Assembly: GCF_000473165.1 (NCBI RefSeq)
Contig: NZ_KI421504.1
Location: 1,332,501 to 1,396,500, forward strand
Origin: Leisingera aquimarina DSM 24565
GTDB taxonomy: Bacteria; Pseudomonadota; Alphaproteobacteria; Rhodobacterales; Rhodobacteraceae
DNA: 64,000 nt
Direction of reading: 5' to 3'
This document shows, one piece after another, positions 42,323 to 49,700 of this stretch. The position numbers and the translations under genes are program-made. Below the pieces are notes generated by a model. That model had not been told where the DNA came from. It saw only the letters and a list, made by a program, of their open reading frames with translations, and ran no database searches. How positions within the stretch are numbered: position 1 is the stretch's first letter; every line of letters begins with the position of its first letter.

Positions 42323-45300
42323 ATGCCGCGCCGGCAGGGTGCCGCAACGGGACAAGGCGGTCTTCTGCCCATTGCCTGTGCCTGCCAAACCGCGCTACCC
42401 ATAAGGCAGACCACATCCGAAGCCGCCATTTATGGAGCTTTCCCCATCGAACGCTCTTTGTTCCGTTTCATCTGGAAGTACTCGAAACGCGACCAGCTGG
42501 TGCTGCTGCTGGTCACGGCCTGCCTGTTCCCGCTGCTGTACCTGACGCTGGAGCTGCCGAAACGGATCATCAACGATGCGATCGGTGCCGAGACCTCCAC
42601 TATCACACTGCTCGGGCAGAGCTTTGATCAGCTGACGTTCCTGTGGATCCTTTGCGGCGGTTTTCTGTTGTCGGTGCTGTGCCACGGCCTGCTGAAAATG
42701 CGCATCAACACGATGAAGGGCGTACTGGCCGAGCGGATGCTGCGCCGCTTCCGCTATCAATTGATTGCCCGGGTGCTCCGCTTTCCGCAGCCTTATTTCG
42801 AGCGGGTGAGCCAGGGCGAACTGGTGTCGATGGTCACTTCCGAATCCGAACCTATGGGCGGGCTGATGGGCGATGCGGTCAGCCAGCCGGTGCTGCAAGC
42901 GGGGCAGATGCTGACCATCCTGTTCTTCCTGTTCCTGCAGAATTTCTGGTTCGGCATGGCAGCTATTGCTCTCATCCCGTTGCAGGGCTGGCTGATTCCG
43001 ATGCTGCAGCGCCAGATCAACCTGTTGAACAAAAAACGCATCAAACAGGTGCGGGCGCTGGCCACTGAGATCGGCGAAAGCGCTGCAGGCGCCGCGACGC
43101 TGCGGATCAATGGCGGCTGGCGTTACCGGATGGCGATCATCACGGCTAGGCTGGGGCGGCTGTATGACATCCGCTTCGAGATCTACCAGAAAAAATTCTT
43201 CATGAAGTTTCTCAATAACTTCATCACGCAGCTCACGCCGTTCTTCTTCTATGCTGTCGGCGGCTTTCTTGTGCTGCAGGGCAAAGTCTCGCTGGGCGCG
43301 CTGGTGGCGGCGCTTGCGGCCTACAAGGATCTGGCATCGCCCTGGAAAGAATTGCTGACCTACTACAACCAGACTCAGGACATGGGTTTGCGCTGGGAGG
43401 TGATCCTGGAGCGCTTTGCGCCGCAGGGCATGGTGGATGAGAAGCTGCTGAGCGGCGAGCCGGCGGAGCTGGAACGCCTGCGCGGCGATGTGGTTCTGGA
43501 TGCGGTCAATGTGCGTGATACCGATGGCAATCTGGTGCTGGAGGAGCTGAGCGCAACTTTCCCCGCAGGGCAGGTTATCGGTATTGCAGCCCCCTCCGAG
43601 GAAGACCGCCGGGCCCTGGCGGAACTGCTGACGCGGGAAATCCTTCCGTCAACCGGAACCGTGTCAGTGGCAGATCAGAACCTCAGCGGGCTGCACCAGG
43701 CAACGGTGGCGGCGCGGATCGGCTATGCCACCTCGCGGCCGGTTCTGTTCCAAGGGTCTTTTGGCGACAACGTGATGATGCCAATGCGGCTGCGGCCGCT
43801 GGGCGCGGCTCAGAACCTGCAGCAGCTGAAGATTGCCAAACGCGCGGGCAATAGCCCGGACCCCTTTGATGCGCCCTGGCTTGATCCCAAACTGGCTGGT
43901 TTCTCCAGCGAAGCGGAGCTGCGGAGCTGGTGGTTGCAGCTGGTTGAAGGGATTGGGTCTGATACCGCCCTGTTCCGCCGCGGTATCGAACAATGCTTCG
44001 AGGCGCCCGCCCACCCGGATTTGGCGGAACGGCTGGTCGGGCTGCGCCCATCGGTGCGCCAGGCCATTTTGGACGCCGGTCTGGACGTGCATGTGCATTT
44101 TCTGGAGCCGGAAACATACAATCCGGCCCTGCCGGTTGCGGAAAACCTGCTGTTTGCGGCTTCGCAACAAGCAATGACCGGAGAGATTCTGCATGGGCAT
44201 GCAGAATTTCTTGATCAGCTCAAGCAGCTGGAACTGGACGAAGGACTGGTGGCACTGACCCGTGATGTGGTGGAGATGCTGCGCCAAATCTTCGGCATGG
44301 ATGGCACTGGCCACCCGCTGTTTCGTAAGTTGGGATTGGATGTGGGCGCCTATGAAACAGCACTGTCGCTGGTCGACCGGCCCGGCACCGTCAATGCGGC
44401 GGCGCTCAGCCGCGAGGAGCTGGCGCAGCTGCTGATCGTGCCTTTCACCATTTCGGCGGAACAGATCGGTCCGGCCTTTGAAGAGGCAATGAAGGAGCGG
44501 ATTCTTGGTTTCCGCCGCAGCCACGGGCAAAACTTGCTAAAAGCTTTGGGAGCCGGCTTTGTGCCGTTTGCAGAAGAGGCAATCGCCCCCACGCTGACGG
44601 TTCTGGAAAACGCTCTGTTCGGCAAAATATCGGATGCAGCAGGGGCCAAGGGCGATGAGGTGCGAAAACTGGTCTCGGAACTGATGGTGCGCGAAGGTCT
44701 GCGTGACCAGGTGGTGGAGCTGATCTTTGACATGCCGATTGCGGTGGGCGGGCAGGGGTTGGCTGCCAGCTTTGCCGAACCGCTGGCCTTTTGCCGGGCC
44801 ACAATCAAGAAACCGGATATCCTGATCCTTGATTCCGCGATGGCAAGCTATGACTTGGAAACCCGGGTCGCAGTGCATAAGAACCTGCGCAAGCTGCTGC
44901 CCGGAACCACGCTGATCTATCTTGCCCCCAGCTTCCAGAGTCCAGATGTTTTTGATGTCTTCTTTGAGCTGCGCCAGGGCCGTCTGGTCAGCGACGAGGC
45001 GCAGGTTGCGGCGGCTGGCGACGGTGCGGCGAGCCAGGATCTCGCCCGCAAACTGAGGGCTCTGGAGCAAACTGAACTGTTCTCGGGCCTGAACCGGCGT
45101 CAGTTGCGCCTGCTGGCGTTTGGCGCCCGCTGGTATGATGCCGCAGCGGGCGAAGTGGTATTCCTGAAGGATGATGAAGCGTCGGACGGGGCCTATATGA
45201 TCCTTGAAGGCGAGGCAGAACTTTACTTGCCGCAGCCTGGCGGTGAGGACCGGCTGATCACCACGGTTGGCCCCGGGCGGCTGGTGGGGGAATTGGGTCT

Positions 45301-45454
45301 GATCCGCCATGAAGCCCGGGCGCTGAGCATGATCGCGGCGACGGACCTTAGCTGCTTGCGAATTGGCGAAGAAGAATTTCTGGCAGTGGTGGAAAATGAC
45401 GCCTCCACGGCATTCAAGCTTTTGCAGGTTGTGGCGGGCTACGTCTCCAATTGA
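42323..45454 (+). CDS. ABC-exporter-like protein with degenerate ATPase and cNMP-binding domain
   Basis: About 1043 residues from ATG 42323; the start is unresolved. Residues about 45-340 form a type I ABC exporter membrane domain (LELPKRIINDAIGA; FFYAVGGFLVLQGKVSLGAL). The nucleotide-binding domain follows, but the P-loop position reads GIAAPSEEDRRAL (about 419-431) with no GKS/T; Walker B is ILILDSAMASYD (833-844), lacking the catalytic Glu; the H-loop position is IYLAPSF, with no His. Walker A and B positions are 410 residues apart, about 290 more than usual. Residues about 913-1043 are a cNMP-binding domain with GELGLIRHEARALS. It probably does not hydrolyse ATP. Canonical starts (42278, 42323) lack ribosome-binding sites; an ATC at 42446 has GGAG 8 bases upstream and would give IERSLFRFIWKYS. 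Confidence 0.8.
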   Translation: MPRRQGAATGQGGLLPIACACQTALPIRQTTSEAAIYGAFPIERSLFRFIWKYSKRDQLVLLLVTACLFPLLYLTLELPKRIINDAIGAETSTITLLGQSFDQLTFLWILCGGFLLSVLCHGLLKMRINTMKGVLAERMLRRFRYQLIARVLRFPQPYFERVSQGELVSMVTSESEPMGGLMGDAVSQPVLQAGQMLTILFFLFLQNFWFGMAAIALIPLQGWLIPMLQRQINLLNKKRIKQVRALATEIGESAAGAATLRINGGWRYRMAIITARLGRLYDIRFEIYQKKFFMKFLNNFITQLTPFFFYAVGGFLVLQGKVSLGALVAALAAYKDLASPWKELLTYYNQTQDMGLRWEVILERFAPQGMVDEKLLSGEPAELERLRGDVVLDAVNVRDTDGNLVLEELSATFPAGQVIGIAAPSEEDRRALAELLTREILPSTGTVSVADQNLSGLHQATVAARIGYATSRPVLFQGSFGDNVMMPMRLRPLGAAQNLQQLKIAKRAGNSPDPFDAPWLDPKLAGFSSEAELRSWWLQLVEGIGSDTALFRRGIEQCFEAPAHPDLAERLVGLRPSVRQAILDAGLDVHVHFLEPETYNPALPVAENLLFAASQQAMTGEILHGHAEFLDQLKQLELDEGLVALTRDVVEMLRQIFGMDGTGHPLFRKLGLDVGAYETALSLVDRPGTVNAAALSREELAQLLIVPFTISAEQIGPAFEEAMKERILGFRRSHGQNLLKALGAGFVPFAEEAIAPTLTVLENALFGKISDAAGAKGDEVRKLVSELMVREGLRDQVVELIFDMPIAVGGQGLAASFAEPLAFCRATIKKPDILILDSAMASYDLETRVAVHKNLRKLLPGTTLIYLAPSFQSPDVFDVFFELRQGRLVSDEAQVAAAGDGAASQDLARKLRALEQTELFSGLNRRQLRLLAFGARWYDAAAGEVVFLKDDEASDGAYMILEGEAELYLPQPGGEDRLITTVGPGRLVGELGLIRHEARALSMIAATDLSCLRIGEEEFLAVVENDASTAFKLLQVVAGYVSN

Positions 45455-45482
45455 TTCAGGAATTGAGACAGGGAAAAGTAAC

Positions 45483-46331
45483 ATGAAACTGCTGCGGTAC
45501 CGCGCGGGCGGGGAAGTACGGCCTGGCCTTCTGGACAGCACAGGCGCAGTCCGGGATTTATCGGCGCATGTGCCAGACATCACCGGTGCGGTGCTGGGGG
45601 ACGAAGCCTTGGCCCGGCTGGCAGCGCTGGACCCGACAGAGTTGCCGCTGGTGGAAGGAAACCTGGAGCTGGCGCCTTGTACCGGACAGACAGGGAAGTT
45701 CCTTGGCATCGGCCTCAACTACACCGATCACGCAGAAGAGATGGGTATGGCGCTGCCGGAGCATCCGATCCTGTTTCTCAAGGCGACCTCTTCCATTTGC
45801 GGACCGGATGATGACGTGATCCTGCCGCGCGGCTCAATGGCGGCGGATTGGGAGGTCGAGCTGGGCGTTGTGATCGGCACTGCAGCCAAATATGTCACCG
45901 AAGAAGATGCATTGAACCATGTGGCGGGGTATTGCGTGGTCAATGATGTGTCCGAGCGCGACTATCAGACCAAGCTGACCGGCCAATGGACCAAGGGCAA
46001 GAGCTGCGACACCTTTGGGCCAATCGGTCCCTGGCTGGTGACGCGGGACGAGGTGCCGGATCCGCAGAACCTGTGGCTGACCTGTAATGTGAACGGCGCG
46101 CGCCAGCAAGCTGGAACGACGGCCACGATGGTGTTCACCGTGGCACAGATCATCTCGCATCTCAGCCAGCTGATGACCTTGCAGCCGGGCGATGTGATCG
46201 CTACCGGCACACCGCCGGGCGTCGGAATGGGGCGCAAGCCGCAGCCGGCCTATCTGCAGCCCGGCGATGTGATGCGGCTGGAGATCGAAGGGCTAGGTGT
46301 GCAGACCCAAACGGTGCGGGCTGACGCGTGA
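45483..46331 (+). CDS. Fumarylacetoacetate hydrolase family protein
   Basis: 282-residue FAH-superfamily enzyme, of the group that includes 2-hydroxyhepta-2,4-dienedioate isomerase, ureidoglycolate lyase and acylpyruvases. Metal ligands are in the family's E-x-E...D pattern: DWEVELGVVIG (about residues 120-130) and NDVSERDYQ (about 152-160). GIGLNYTDHAEEMG and ATGTPPGVGMG are diagnostic. The ATG at 45483 is supported by a conserved MKLLRYRAGGEVRPGLLD start; it follows the ABC-like gene by 28 bp, so co-transcription is likely though a functional link is unclear. Confidence 0.88.
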   Translation: MKLLRYRAGGEVRPGLLDSTGAVRDLSAHVPDITGAVLGDEALARLAALDPTELPLVEGNLELAPCTGQTGKFLGIGLNYTDHAEEMGMALPEHPILFLKATSSICGPDDDVILPRGSMAADWEVELGVVIGTAAKYVTEEDALNHVAGYCVVNDVSERDYQTKLTGQWTKGKSCDTFGPIGPWLVTRDEVPDPQNLWLTCNVNGARQQAGTTATMVFTVAQIISHLSQLMTLQPGDVIATGTPPGVGMGRKPQPAYLQPGDVMRLEIEGLGVQTQTVRADA

Positions 46332-46356
46332 CGGACCGCAGGCGGGTTCTTCCGGA

Positions 46357-46411
46357 GCATTCGCAGAATGCGCCTCCCCGGTTGGGCGTGGCGCTGCGCC
46401 ATGCGCAGCGC
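46357..46411. terminator. Hairpins between convergent FAH-family and ArsR genes
   Basis: GCATTC-GCA-GAATGC (46357-46371) and the stronger GCGCTGCGC-CAT-GCGCAGCGC (46391-46411, perfect 9-bp stem) lie in the 154-bp gap between convergent stops. There is no T-run, so intrinsic termination is uncertain, but no other terminator is visible. Confidence 0.4.
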
Positions 46412-46485
46412 GGGCCTGAATTCAGCGGCGCTAAAGCGGAACATACCGAATCTGCCTGGCCGCCCGCGGCCGCGGAAACAAGCGT

Positions 46486-46818
46486 TCAAGCGCCGCTGCA
46501 GAATTGCTTGTACAGCAACGCTATCAATTCTTGTGTGTTGCCGTCAGTCAGGGAATAGAAAACCGTCTTACCTTCCCGCCGCGTGGTAACCAGATCATCT
46601 TCACGCAACCGGGCGAGCATTTGGCTCACCGCGGCCTGGCGCATGTTTAAAAGGGCTTCCAGCTCGCCCACAGACTTCTCGCCGGTGCCAAGATGGCATA
46701 GGATCATCAGCCGCCCTTCATGGGCAAGTGTTTTGAGGAAAGCCGCCGCTGCGGCGGCGCGTTCCTGCATGTCGATTGGCGTTTCCGGTTTGAAGAGGTC
46801 GTTGTTCTGGGCAGGCAA
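46486..46818 (-). CDS. ArsR-family repressor with SqrR/BigR-like cysteines
   Basis: 110-residue ArsR/SmtB winged-helix regulator. Helix-turn-helix SVGELEALLNMRQAAVSQML (about residues 49-68), wing TTRREGKTVFYSL. Two cysteines, Cys41 (RLMILCHL) and Cys107 (YKQFC), match the pair used by the persulfide sensors SqrR, BigR and YgaV; no metal-binding ELCVCDL-type motif is present. The numbering assumes the TTG at 46818; an ATG at 46770 would shorten it by 16. A 16-bp inverted repeat overlaps the TTG and may be its own operator. Sulfide response is inferred. No sulfide-oxidation genes are next to it. Confidence 0.85.
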   Translation of the reverse strand: MPAQNNDLFKPETPIDMQERAAAAAAFLKTLAHEGRLMILCHLGTGEKSVGELEALLNMRQAAVSQMLARLREDDLVTTRREGKTVFYSLTDGNTQELIALLYKQFCSGA

Positions 46819-46857
46819 TATGCGGCATCCTGGCTGGTCGTATGCCGCATATTGCCT
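46813..46857. promoter_or_regulatory. 16-bp inverted repeat over the ArsR start
   Basis: AGGCAATATGCGGCAT (46813-46828) and its exact reverse complement ATGCCGCATATTGCCT (46842-46857) are separated by 13 bp. The left arm covers the TTG start of the ArsR gene. The length and perfect symmetry fit a dimer operator for autoregulation; as RNA it could also form a leader hairpin. The shared sequence is not an obvious ATTC-N8-GAAT type SqrR box. Confidence 0.6.
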
Positions 46858-46864
46858 TTATTCT

Positions 46865-46882
46865 CCGGGTAGAGTCACCCGG
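46865..46882 (-). terminator. Hairpin after enolase-superfamily gene
   Basis: CCGGGT-AGAGTC-ACCCGG (6-bp stem, 6-nt loop) lies 11 bases past the stop of the enolase-superfamily gene, in its direction of transcription, and before the ArsR promoter region. There is no T-tract; weak terminator candidate. Confidence 0.4.
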
Positions 46883-46893
46883 GAATTACAGTC

Positions 46894-48126
46894 TCAGTCC
46901 ACGATCGGCGGAGAGCCACCGGCAAAGGCGTTGCCATTGGCGTAATCACAGGGCGCTTCTTGCATATTGAGGTGCAAGTCAGTTCCGGTGAACGGGTGGG
47001 CACGGGCAAGGTCTTCGTCCACCTCGATGCCCAGTCCCGGTGCCTCTGGCGGGATGACAAATCCGTTCTCTATCCGGATGGATCCCTTGATCAGCTGATC
47101 GTGGAAGGGGGTTTCGATGGTTTCCAGCAGCAAAATGTTCGGGATTGAGGCTGCCAAGTGGATGTTGGCCGCCCATTCCACCGGTCCGGCATAAAGATGC
47201 GGCGCCATCTGTGCGTTGAACACTTCTGCGATGGCCGCGACCTTCTTCATTTCCCAGATCCCGCCTGCGCGGCCCAAGGCAGGCTGCAGAATCTCGGCTG
47301 CACCAGCCCGCAGCACAGCGGCAAATTCCGCCTTTGTGGTCAGTCGTTCACCTGTGGCCACAGGAATGCGCACGTTTCGGGCAACGCGGGCCATGTCTTC
47401 GATATTGTCGGGCGGGGTAGGCTCTTCAAACCAGAGCGGGGAATAGGGCTCTATTGCCTGGCCCAGGCGGATGGCACCTGCCGTGCTGAACTGGCCATGG
47501 GTGCCAAACAGCAGATCCGCCTTGTCGCCCACCGCATCGCGGATCGCTCTGCAGAAGGCCACCGACATCGAGATGTCCGACATCGCAGGCATATGCCCGC
47601 CGCGCATCGTATACGGGCCTGCGGGGTCGAATTTCAGCGCGGTGTAGCCTTCGCTCACCTTTTGTGCTGCGGCCTCGGCAGCCATTTCAGGCGAGGTCCA
47701 GAACTCCGTGATGTCCTGATGCGGCAGCGGGTAGAGATAAGTATAGGCGCGGATGCGGTCATTCATCCGCCCGCCAAGCAAGGCATACACCGGGCGGCCG
47801 CGGTCCTTGCCCAATATGTCCCAACAGGCGATTTCCAAGCCCGAGAACGCCCCCATCACCGTCAGGTCCGGGCGCTGGGTAAAACCCGAGGAATAGGCGC
47901 GGCGGAACATCAGTTCGATGTTTTCCGGATTCTCACCCTCCACGTGGCGCTCGAATACGTCGCGGATCACATGGGTCATCGCATCTGGGCCGACGGATGA
48001 CGCGTAGCATTCGCCCCAGCCGGTAACACCGGTGTCCGTGGTGACCTTTACCAGAATCCAATAACGCCCGCCCCAGCCAGGGGCAGGTGGGGCGGTTACG
48101 ATGATATCCAGATCTTGCAGTTTCAT
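46894..48126 (-). CDS. Enolase-superfamily (mandelate racemase/muconate lactonizing) protein
   Basis: 410-residue sugar-acid dehydratase/cycloisomerase-like enzyme. N-terminal capping domain, then the barrel with ALKFDP (Lys about residue 165), FGTHGQFSTAGA, WFEEP (metal Glu), VATGER (metal Glu) and MAPHLY (catalytic His). The place where most members have a metal-binding Asp (D-x-H/N-G) reads Gly-Thr-His-Gly here, so the first metal ligand is either supplied differently or altered. The tail GTDLHLNM is family-typical. Substrate unknown; galactarolactone-cycloisomerase-like enzymes are the closest I recall. It precedes a hairpin and follows a small unknown gene in the same direction. Confidence 0.82.
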   Translation of the reverse strand: MKLQDLDIIVTAPPAPGWGGRYWILVKVTTDTGVTGWGECYASSVGPDAMTHVIRDVFERHVEGENPENIELMFRRAYSSGFTQRPDLTVMGAFSGLEIACWDILGKDRGRPVYALLGGRMNDRIRAYTYLYPLPHQDITEFWTSPEMAAEAAAQKVSEGYTALKFDPAGPYTMRGGHMPAMSDISMSVAFCRAIRDAVGDKADLLFGTHGQFSTAGAIRLGQAIEPYSPLWFEEPTPPDNIEDMARVARNVRIPVATGERLTTKAEFAAVLRAGAAEILQPALGRAGGIWEMKKVAAIAEVFNAQMAPHLYAGPVEWAANIHLAASIPNILLLETIETPFHDQLIKGSIRIENGFVIPPEAPGLGIEVDEDLARAHPFTGTDLHLNMQEAPCDYANGNAFAGGSPPIVD

Positions 48127-48129
48127 AGT

Positions 48130-48498
48130 CTAGGTCTCCGAATCCTCGGCAAAGGCTGTTAGCTCTTTGTCGATCTCAACAATTGCGGCCTTTGTGCTGG
48201 AAAAGGCCAGGTCAGGGGCCTCTGTATCATCCATGAAAACCTCGATCTCGATCTGCACTCGCGACCCGTCAAATGCGCCGTCAACCCGCCAGCGGCGGGT
48301 TTCGTCCAACGCCATGTCCTGGATCGCGCCGGTAACGGAAGCGGTGAAACCCGCAGGCAGGCCGAAACGGGGATTGTTGGCCAGCCGGGTCAGGAAAGGG
48401 CCGACGCTGCCTGCATCAAAGTTCATCGATGTCTCAGACGTGATCGGCGGAGCCTTCGGGGCCTCGGGTTTGAAGAGATCGGTCAGAAATTTCAGCAC
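48130..48498 (-). CDS. Hypothetical protein, 122 residues
   Basis: Not recognised. 122 residues, acidic, no membrane helix or signal peptide. N-terminus MLKFLTDLFKPEAPKAPPIT looks like an amphipathic helix plus linker; the rest (about residues 28-115) predicts a compact alpha/beta domain resembling polyketide-cyclase/SRPBCC-like or other small folds only vaguely. The codon use matches neighbours. It lies 3 bp upstream of the enolase-family gene in the same orientation and 24 bp after the alcohol dehydrogenase, suggesting one operon of three. Confidence 0.65.
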   Translation of the reverse strand: MLKFLTDLFKPEAPKAPPITSETSMNFDAGSVGPFLTRLANNPRFGLPAGFTASVTGAIQDMALDETRRWRVDGAFDGSRVQIEIEVFMDDTEAPDLAFSSTKAAIVEIDKELTAFAEDSET

Positions 48499-48522
48499 GC
48501 CTTGCGCTCCGCTTTGAAAGTG

Positions 48523-49611
48523 TCAGCCGAAGACAATCACATTGCGTTTGGCTGAACCAGTCTTGGTGTCGGCGATGGCCTCGTTGATCTGCTCCAAAGA
48601 CCAGCGCCCCGAGATCAGCTCGTCCAGTTTCAGGCGGCCCTGCTGGTAGAGATCCACCATCCACGGGATATCGCGCTGGATCACCACGTCCCCCATTTTG
48701 GACCCGATCAGCCCCTGGCCCACAGCCGCCAGAACCACCGGTTCGTAGGCAGCCTTGGCACCGGAGTGCGGCATCCCGATCAGCACCGCCTTGCCGCCGC
48801 GCGCCAGGTAGCGGGGGGCCTGGTCATAGGCCGGTATGGCGCCAACGGTGATCAGCACCGCATCAGCGCTGCGGCCGCCAAGCGCCTTGTATGCAGACTT
48901 CCAGGGTTTTTCTTCGGTGGCGAGAACACCATGGGTGGCGCCGAATTCCTTGGCGATTTCCAGCTTCTCGGGGCTCATATCCACTGCAACGATGCGGCGG
49001 GCGCCGGCGATGCGGGCGCCCTGAATGGCATTGAGGCCGACGCCGCCCGCGCCGATCACCACCACATCCTGACCCGCGCGGAGCTGAGCAGCATTGACCA
49101 CCGCACCCACGCCGGTGATTACCCCGCAGGAGACCAGCGCCGCGACATCCTTGCCCATGTCTTCCGGGATCTTCACGATCTGGCGCTGGTCCACCACGAC
49201 CTTCTCGGCAAAGGCGCCGCAGGCCATGGCCTGATCCAGCGGCTTGCCGTCGGCGGTTGTCAGCGGGCCGCGCACGGTGTCATGCGGCGTTTCACAAATT
49301 ACCGGCCTGCCGCTTGCGCAGGAGGGGCAGGTGCCGCAGCTGCGGATCAGGGTCACGACGACCGGGTCGCCGGTCTTGAATCCGGTGATGCCGCTGCCCA
49401 GGGCGGTGATCACACCGGCAGCCTCATGCCCGTAGACGGCAGGCAGATGCCCGCCCCAGGCGCCTTCGGCATAGGAAATGTCACTGTGGCAAATGGCGAC
49501 TGCGTCCAGCGTGACCTCGATCTCGCCCATCCCAGGAGGCGCCAGCTGGACCTCCTCGATTACCAGCGGGGCGCCGAATTCATGGCAGACGGCAGCTTTG
49601 ATGGTTTGCAT
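48523..49611 (-). CDS. Zinc-dependent alcohol dehydrogenase (class III-like)
   Basis: 362-residue medium-chain dehydrogenase. Catalytic zinc ligands CHSD (Cys about residue 43) and GHEAAGVI (His/Glu about 62-63) with a later Cys (SCGVITG); the structural zinc site is C-x2-C-x7-C: SCGTCPSCASGRPVIC (about 92-107). NAD-binding GAGGVGLNAIQG (about 186-197), followed by VAVDMS with the NAD-selecting Asp. ATG at 49611 follows GGGGAGAGAG. Substrate not determined; S-(hydroxymethyl)mycothiol or glutathione dehydrogenase-like relatives exist. Possibly the first gene of an operon with the small unknown protein and the enolase-family enzyme. Confidence 0.9.
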   Translation of the reverse strand: MQTIKAAVCHEFGAPLVIEEVQLAPPGMGEIEVTLDAVAICHSDISYAEGAWGGHLPAVYGHEAAGVITALGSGITGFKTGDPVVVTLIRSCGTCPSCASGRPVICETPHDTVRGPLTTADGKPLDQAMACGAFAEKVVVDQRQIVKIPEDMGKDVAALVSCGVITGVGAVVNAAQLRAGQDVVVIGAGGVGLNAIQGARIAGARRIVAVDMSPEKLEIAKEFGATHGVLATEEKPWKSAYKALGGRSADAVLITVGAIPAYDQAPRYLARGGKAVLIGMPHSGAKAAYEPVVLAAVGQGLIGSKMGDVVIQRDIPWMVDLYQQGRLKLDELISGRWSLEQINEAIADTKTGSAKRNVIVFG

Positions 49612-49700
49612 GTTCTCTCTCCCCGTTTTCAAACAGGGTGGCGCGGAGGGTGCCCCGCAAGCAAGCCGGAATGCGGCAGCGGCGCGACAGAGCGGTGCTT

